Assembly: GCA_019420465.1 (NCBI GenBank)
Contig: JAHZHB010000049.1
Location: 1-18,888 of the forward strand
Length of the DNA: 18,888 nt
Source of the DNA: Lachnospiraceae bacterium
GTDB taxonomy: Bacteria; Bacillota; Clostridia; Lachnospirales; Lachnospiraceae
Direction of reading: 5' to 3'
Part shown: positions 15,325-18,888 of the stretch, piece after piece
Position numbering within the stretch: the stretch's first letter is position 1
Layout of the letters: each line of letters opens with the position of its first letter
Translations under genes and position numbers: made by a program
Notes under the pieces: model-generated
What the model saw: the letters and a program-made list of their open reading frames with translations, nothing else
Databases searched by the model: none
Told to the model about the DNA's origin: nothing

Positions 15325-17106
15325 TCAACCCTTCTGTGTGTAACCGAAGAAGAAGAATCCAAGCGGTGTGTAGTACATGCCTTTGATATCGTCTTTCAGC
15401 ATGAAGTACTGTGTATAGAAGTACAGCGGAGCGACCGCATAATCCTGTCCAATCAGCAGGTCTTCTGCCTGGTGCATCAGGGACATACGCTCAGCAACGT
15501 CTACAGTTGTGTTTGCCTTGTTGATCAGCTCATCGAACTCTTTGTTGCTGTACTTAGCATCGTTGTTTCCGCCGCCTGTCTTGAACATATCAAGGAATGT
15601 CATCGGATCATTGTAGTCGCCGATCCAGCCGTGACGTGCGATGGAGTAATCACCATCTTTACGTGTCTGAACGAATGCAGCCCACTCCTGGTTGTTCAGA
15701 GTTACAGTAACGCCCAGCTCTTCTTCCCACATGGATTTCAGAGCCTCAGCGATAGCTTTGTGGTTGTCATCTGTATTGTACAGATATTCAACTACCGGGA
15801 AGCCTTCACCGTTCTCATAACCAGCCTCTTTCAGAAGCTCTCTTGCCTTGTCACAATTTGCCTGGTAATCATCCTCGTTTACAGAGTAGTAGGAACCACC
15901 AACTGTACGGAAGTCATCACCTGTCGCACCTGCAGCATCGTTTACACCGCTCGGTACATAACCGTCAGCTTCGATCTGACCTGTCTGTGTAACTTTCTCT
16001 ACCAGGTAAGTACGGTCGATAGCCAGTGTGAAGGCTTCACGTACTCTCGGGTCATCGAACGGAGCTTTTTCGTTCTGGAAGCATACAAAGTATGTACCCA
16101 GATAGTTAACGATATTCAGGTCGCCGGAAGCGATCATGCTGGTAACCTCAGCCTGCGGAACTCTCTCGATAAAGTCCAGCTCGCCGGAATTGTAACCGGA
16201 CAGCATAGCGTTCTCATCATCCATCAGCTTGAAGGTGATGGTATCCGGTCCCAGCTTAGCTACATCATAGTAGTTTTCATTTTTCTCCATAACGATGGCG
16301 GAGTTGTGCTCCCAGCTTTTCAGCTTGTATGCACCGTTGGAGATGTAGGAAGCAACATCGAATGTCCACTGGTCACCCTTCTCTTCGATAATGTCCTGAC
16401 GTACCGGGAACAGAGACGGGAATGCACACAGCTCTTCGAAGTATGCGCACTCATTTTTCAGAGTTACAGTAAATGTCTTGTCATCTGTAGCTTCAACGCC
16501 CAGTTCAGACGGATCTTTTTCACCGGCTGTGATCTCATCGGCATTAACGACCGGAGAAAGCATGTAGCTGTAGTCAGCTGCTGTTTTCGGGTCAGCCAGA
16601 CGACGCCAGGAATATGCGAAATCTTCTGCTGTAACGTCTTTACCGTCAGACCATTTGATATCGTCGCGAAGGTGGAATACATATGTTACTGTACCGTCTT
16701 CGTTCTCTGTCTTGTCATAGCTCTCTGCCTGTCCGTAAGTGATCTCAGCTGCACTGGCTTTGCCGTTTGTACCGTCGATCTCTTTACCGGAGTTTGTCCA
16801 TTTCATCAGACCCTCGAACAGATGATGAGCCATAACGCCACCGTCAACTGTCGTGTTCAGTGCCGGATCCATGGTCTGTGGCTCAGACGCAAAGTTTACG
16901 CTGAGATTAAAACCATCGCCGGAAACTGTGCTTTCTACTGCGGAACCTGCCTCAGAAGCGGCAGATGAAGTCGCCTCAGAAGCTGCGGAGTCTGTTGTGG
17001 AACCGGAAGTAGCTGCTGCAGATGAAGAACTGCTGCCACAACCGACCAGGGTAGAAAGACTCATGGCAGTTGCCAGGGCAAGTGTGAGAACTTTTTTCAT
17101 TTTCAT
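15325..17106 (-). CDS. oppA: oligopeptide ABC transporter substrate-binding lipoprotein
   Basis: Extracellular peptide-binding protein of family 5 that delivers oligopeptides to the Opp permease. The 593 residues open with a signal peptide ending in lipobox LVGC (Cys23), then a serine/alanine-rich linker to about residue 65. Family marks include FASEPQTMDPALNTTVDGG, YVFHLRDDIKWSDGKDVTAEDF with YSWRRLADP, and DDPRVREAFTLAIDR. AGGAGG stands 8 nt before the first ATG. It lies 163 bp after oppF, with hairpins in the gap, and before pepT. It is last of the opp genes here (D-F-A), unlike the A-first order of enteric bacteria. Peptide length preference cannot be read; dipeptide binding is possible but the size and linker fit OppA. 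Confidence 0.94.
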   Translation of the reverse strand: MKMKKVLTLALATAMSLSTLVGCGSSSSSAAATSGSTTDSAASEATSSAASEAGSAVESTVSGDGFNLSVNFASEPQTMDPALNTTVDGGVMAHHLFEGLMKWTNSGKEIDGTNGKASAAEITYGQAESYDKTENEDGTVTYVFHLRDDIKWSDGKDVTAEDFAYSWRRLADPKTAADYSYMLSPVVNADEITAGEKDPSELGVEATDDKTFTVTLKNECAYFEELCAFPSLFPVRQDIIEEKGDQWTFDVASYISNGAYKLKSWEHNSAIVMEKNENYYDVAKLGPDTITFKLMDDENAMLSGYNSGELDFIERVPQAEVTSMIASGDLNIVNYLGTYFVCFQNEKAPFDDPRVREAFTLAIDRTYLVEKVTQTGQIEADGYVPSGVNDAAGATGDDFRTVGGSYYSVNEDDYQANCDKARELLKEAGYENGEGFPVVEYLYNTDDNHKAIAEALKSMWEEELGVTVTLNNQEWAAFVQTRKDGDYSIARHGWIGDYNDPMTFLDMFKTGGGNNDAKYSNKEFDELINKANTTVDVAERMSLMHQAEDLLIGQDYAVAPLYFYTQYFMLKDDIKGMYYTPLGFFFFGYTQKG

Positions 17107-17169
17107 TTCTCTTCTCCTCCTGAAAATTTTTTATGATAATCAGCCCGTGGCTGTATTATCCCTTTCTTT

Positions 17170-17192
17170 GACTGTCTCCTCTACTGACAGTC
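17170..17192. other. stem-loop in the oppF-oppA gap
   Basis: GACTGTC (17170-17176) and GACAGTC (17186-17192) form a perfect 7-bp inverted repeat with a 9-nt loop. A second one, AAACAG-TAC-CTGTTT, is at 17212-17226. Neither has a U-run on the minus strand. They may protect the oppA message from 5' decay, by inference. Confidence 0.45.
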
Positions 17193-17238
17193 TGGCCTGT
17201 TTTCTTTTCTTAAACAGTACCTGTTTTGCTGTATTTCA

Positions 17239-17262
17239 CAAAAAAAGGCTGTGAACTTCAGC
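17239..17262 (-). terminator. weak terminator after oppF
   Basis: GCTG-AAGTTCA-CAGC followed by CTTTTTTT on the minus strand, directly after the oppF stop. The stem is only 4 bp, so it would reduce rather than stop transcription into oppA. Confidence 0.3.
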
Positions 17263-17269
17263 GTTTTCA

Positions 17270-18313
17270 TCACTCATCGAGCAGATGACATGCTGCCCAG
17301 TGCTCCGGCTCATATTCCTTGAACTGCGGAACCACCTCGCGGCACTTGTCTGTCGCATACGGACAGCGCGTATGGAAACGGCAGCCCTTCGGCGGGTTCA
17401 TCGGAGACGGGATATCGCCCTCCAGGACGATACGCTGTCTGGAACGGCTCAGCTGCGGATCCGGCACCGGCACTGCGGAAAGCAGCGTCTTTGTGTACGG
17501 ATGGATCGGATGTCTGTTCAGCTCATAGCTTTCTGCCAGCTCTACCATCGTACCGAGGTACATAACACCGATACGGTTGGAGATATGACGTACAACAGAC
17601 AGGTCATGCGCGATGAACAGATAGGTCAGTCCCAGCTCTTCCTGCATGTCCTCGAGCATATTGACAACCTGTGACTGGATCGATACGTCCAGAGCGGAGA
17701 TCGGCTCGTCACAGACGATAAACTCCGGATTGACTGCCAGAGCTCTGGCAATACCGACACGCTGCTGCTGTCCGCCGGAAAACTCATGTGGATAACGGTT
17801 GGCATGCTCTGTATTTAAGCCTACCTGACCGAGAAGCTCCTTGATGCGGTCACTTCTGTCCTTTTTGTTCGGGAACAGCTTGTGGATATCCAGTGCCTCA
17901 CCGATGATCTCACCAACCGTCATACGCGGGTCAAGGCTGGCTGACGGGTCCTGGAAAATGATCTGCATCTTTCTTCTGTACGGCAGCATATTTACTTTTT
18001 TCGGCTTCGGCACCCTGACAGCTTTGAGTGTACCGTCAGCCTGCAGCTCCCATGGATTTTCTCCCTCGAAGATCGGCTCACCGTCATAGATGATCTTACC
18101 GGAAGTCGGCTCGTGCAGCTGCAGGATCGTACGGCCAAGTGTGGTCTTACCACAGCCGGACTCACCGACAAGACCTAACGTCTCGCCGCGGCGGATAAAC
18201 ATCGAAATATCCTCAACCGCCTGCACGCCCGGTCCTTTTAAGCCTTTGACCGGGAAATATTTTTTCAGATGTTCAACGGAAACAAGGATATCGTCTTTTT
18301 TTGCATTACTCAT
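17270..18313 (-). CDS. oppF: oligopeptide ABC transporter ATP-binding protein OppF
   Basis: One of two ATPases powering peptide import at the inner face of the membrane. The 347 residues contain Walker A GESGCGKT (50-57), Q-loop IIFQDPSASLDPRM, signature FSGGQQQRVGIARAL, Walker B FIVCDEPISALD and switch FIAHDLSVV. After the nucleotide-binding domain comes the oligopeptide/dipeptide C-terminal extension with four cysteines, Cys311, Cys317, Cys324 and Cys342 (C-X5-C-X6-C-X17-C). That is the pattern reported to hold a 4Fe-4S cluster in a related DppD protein. GGAGGG lies 8 nt before the ATG. The start overlaps the end of oppD by 8 nt, so the two are coupled. Confidence 0.96.
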   Translation of the reverse strand: MSNAKKDDILVSVEHLKKYFPVKGLKGPGVQAVEDISMFIRRGETLGLVGESGCGKTTLGRTILQLHEPTSGKIIYDGEPIFEGENPWELQADGTLKAVRVPKPKKVNMLPYRRKMQIIFQDPSASLDPRMTVGEIIGEALDIHKLFPNKKDRSDRIKELLGQVGLNTEHANRYPHEFSGGQQQRVGIARALAVNPEFIVCDEPISALDVSIQSQVVNMLEDMQEELGLTYLFIAHDLSVVRHISNRIGVMYLGTMVELAESYELNRHPIHPYTKTLLSAVPVPDPQLSRSRQRIVLEGDIPSPMNPPKGCRFHTRCPYATDKCREVVPQFKEYEPEHWAACHLLDE

Positions 18314-18888
18314 TGTCCTGTCCCTCCGTTTCTTTTTGTTTCTTTAACTGCTCCTGCACTCTCAGCCAGCATGCGGCACGGTGGTCATCACCAAGCTCCA
18401 CATACGGCGGCATCTTCTGCAGGCAGATCTTCATGGCATGCTCGCAGCGCGGTGCGAACGGGCAGCCCTCCGGCGGATTCAGCATATCGACCGGTGTACC
18501 CTCGATCGGGATCAGACGCTCATAGCTCTCGGCATCGACACGCGGCATAGAACGGAGAAGTCCCATCGTGTAGGGATGTCCAGGCTTATAGAAAATATCG
18601 TCTACCGGACCCTGCTCAACCATCTTGCCGGCGTACATAACGGAGACCTTATCACAGATCTCGGCAACGACACCCAGATTATGTGTAATGAAGATAATAC
18701 CCATATGGTTCTTTTTCTGGATATTCTTCATAACTTCAAGGATCTGTGCCTGGATCGTAACGTCCAGGGCTGTGGTGGGCTCATCTGCGATCAGAAGCTG
18801 CGGATGACAGATCAGACCCATGGCAATCATAACACGCTGGCGCATACCACCGGACAGCTCATGCGGATACTGTTTCATACGCTTTTCC
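18306..18888 (-). CDS. oppD: oligopeptide ABC transporter ATP-binding protein OppD, N-terminus beyond window
   Basis: C-terminal 193 or so residues of the partner ATPase; the frame is open at the right edge, so Walker A and Q-loop lie outside. Seen here are the signature YPHELSGGMRQRVMIAMGL, Walker B LLIADEPTTALDVT and switch ITHNLGVVAEICD, then the C-terminal extension PGHPYTMGLLRSMPR and a C-X5-C-X6-C-X17-C cysteine set (CPFAPRCEHAMKIC, ending AAC). The ATG at 18878 is internal, because the codons before it still read as OppD sequence (EKRMKQYPHEL). The permease genes oppB and oppC are expected upstream, off the window. Confidence 0.95.
   Translation of the reverse strand, partial: EKRMKQYPHELSGGMRQRVMIAMGLICHPQLLIADEPTTALDVTIQAQILEVMKNIQKKNHMGIIFITHNLGVVAEICDKVSVMYAGKMVEQGPVDDIFYKPGHPYTMGLLRSMPRVDAESYERLIPIEGTPVDMLNPPEGCPFAPRCEHAMKICLQKMPPYVELGDDHRAACWLRVQEQLKKQKETEGQDNE

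Noticed and set aside
15900..15960. NDAAGAT in OppA as an FMN attachment site
   Set aside because: It lacks the conserved Ser/Thr before Gly-Ala-Thr, and OppA-type binding proteins are not known flavin acceptors.
15472..16968. Long plus-strand open frame (498 codons) opposite oppA
   Set aside because: It mirrors the well-supported oppA frame, has no ribosome binding site, and its protein is cysteine-rich without any recognisable family. It results from codon bias of the real gene.

Overview
The window reads as chromosomal DNA from a low-to-moderate GC, anaerobic, butyrate-forming Firmicute, most likely a gut Lachnospiraceae-type Clostridium. The reasons are the thiolase/hydroxybutyryl-CoA dehydrogenase/butyryl-CoA dehydrogenase set, strong AGGAGG-type ribosome binding sites, lipoprotein signal peptides with a serine-rich linker, and the style of the carAB, opp and GntR genes. 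No genus can be fixed from the sequence alone. I saw no phage, insertion sequence, CRISPR, tRNA or rRNA. All but one of the genes lie on the minus strand.

Layout in coordinate order: 1-3381 holds the butyrate operon, transcribed thlA -> hbd -> bcd, with bcd cut by the left edge just before its catalytic glutamate. No crotonase gene lies between these three genes. A 762-bp AT-rich gap (3382-4143) follows. It holds a good candidate Rex operator, a candidate thlA promoter, a terminator-like hairpin, a 37-bp tandem duplication and the carB terminator. 4144-8420 is carAB (carbamoyl phosphate synthetase), with its own promoter upstream of carA. 8602-10623 is a stand-alone hydantoinase/oxoprolinase-A type ASKHA protein without a visible B subunit.

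10849-12912 is a small membrane-redox module: a NusG-domain-II membrane-anchored protein on the plus strand, facing an apbE lipoprotein (FMN transferase) and a Gx-transporter membrane protein on the minus strand. From memory, the first and last correspond to EetA and EetB of the Listeria-type flavin-based extracellular electron transfer locus, so this looks like a reduced and rearranged version of it. A FadR-type GntR regulator (13120-13797) lies next to it, with a palindromic site on its own transcription start.

13990-18888 is peptide utilisation: oppD (partial) -> oppF -> oppA -> pepT on the minus strand. These bring oligopeptides in through an ABC importer and trim tripeptides in the cytosol. 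A terminator hairpin sits between oppA and the pepT ribosome binding site. The main value of the window lies in regulatory details and in the reduced EET-like module. I do not see a wholly unknown multi-gene system.
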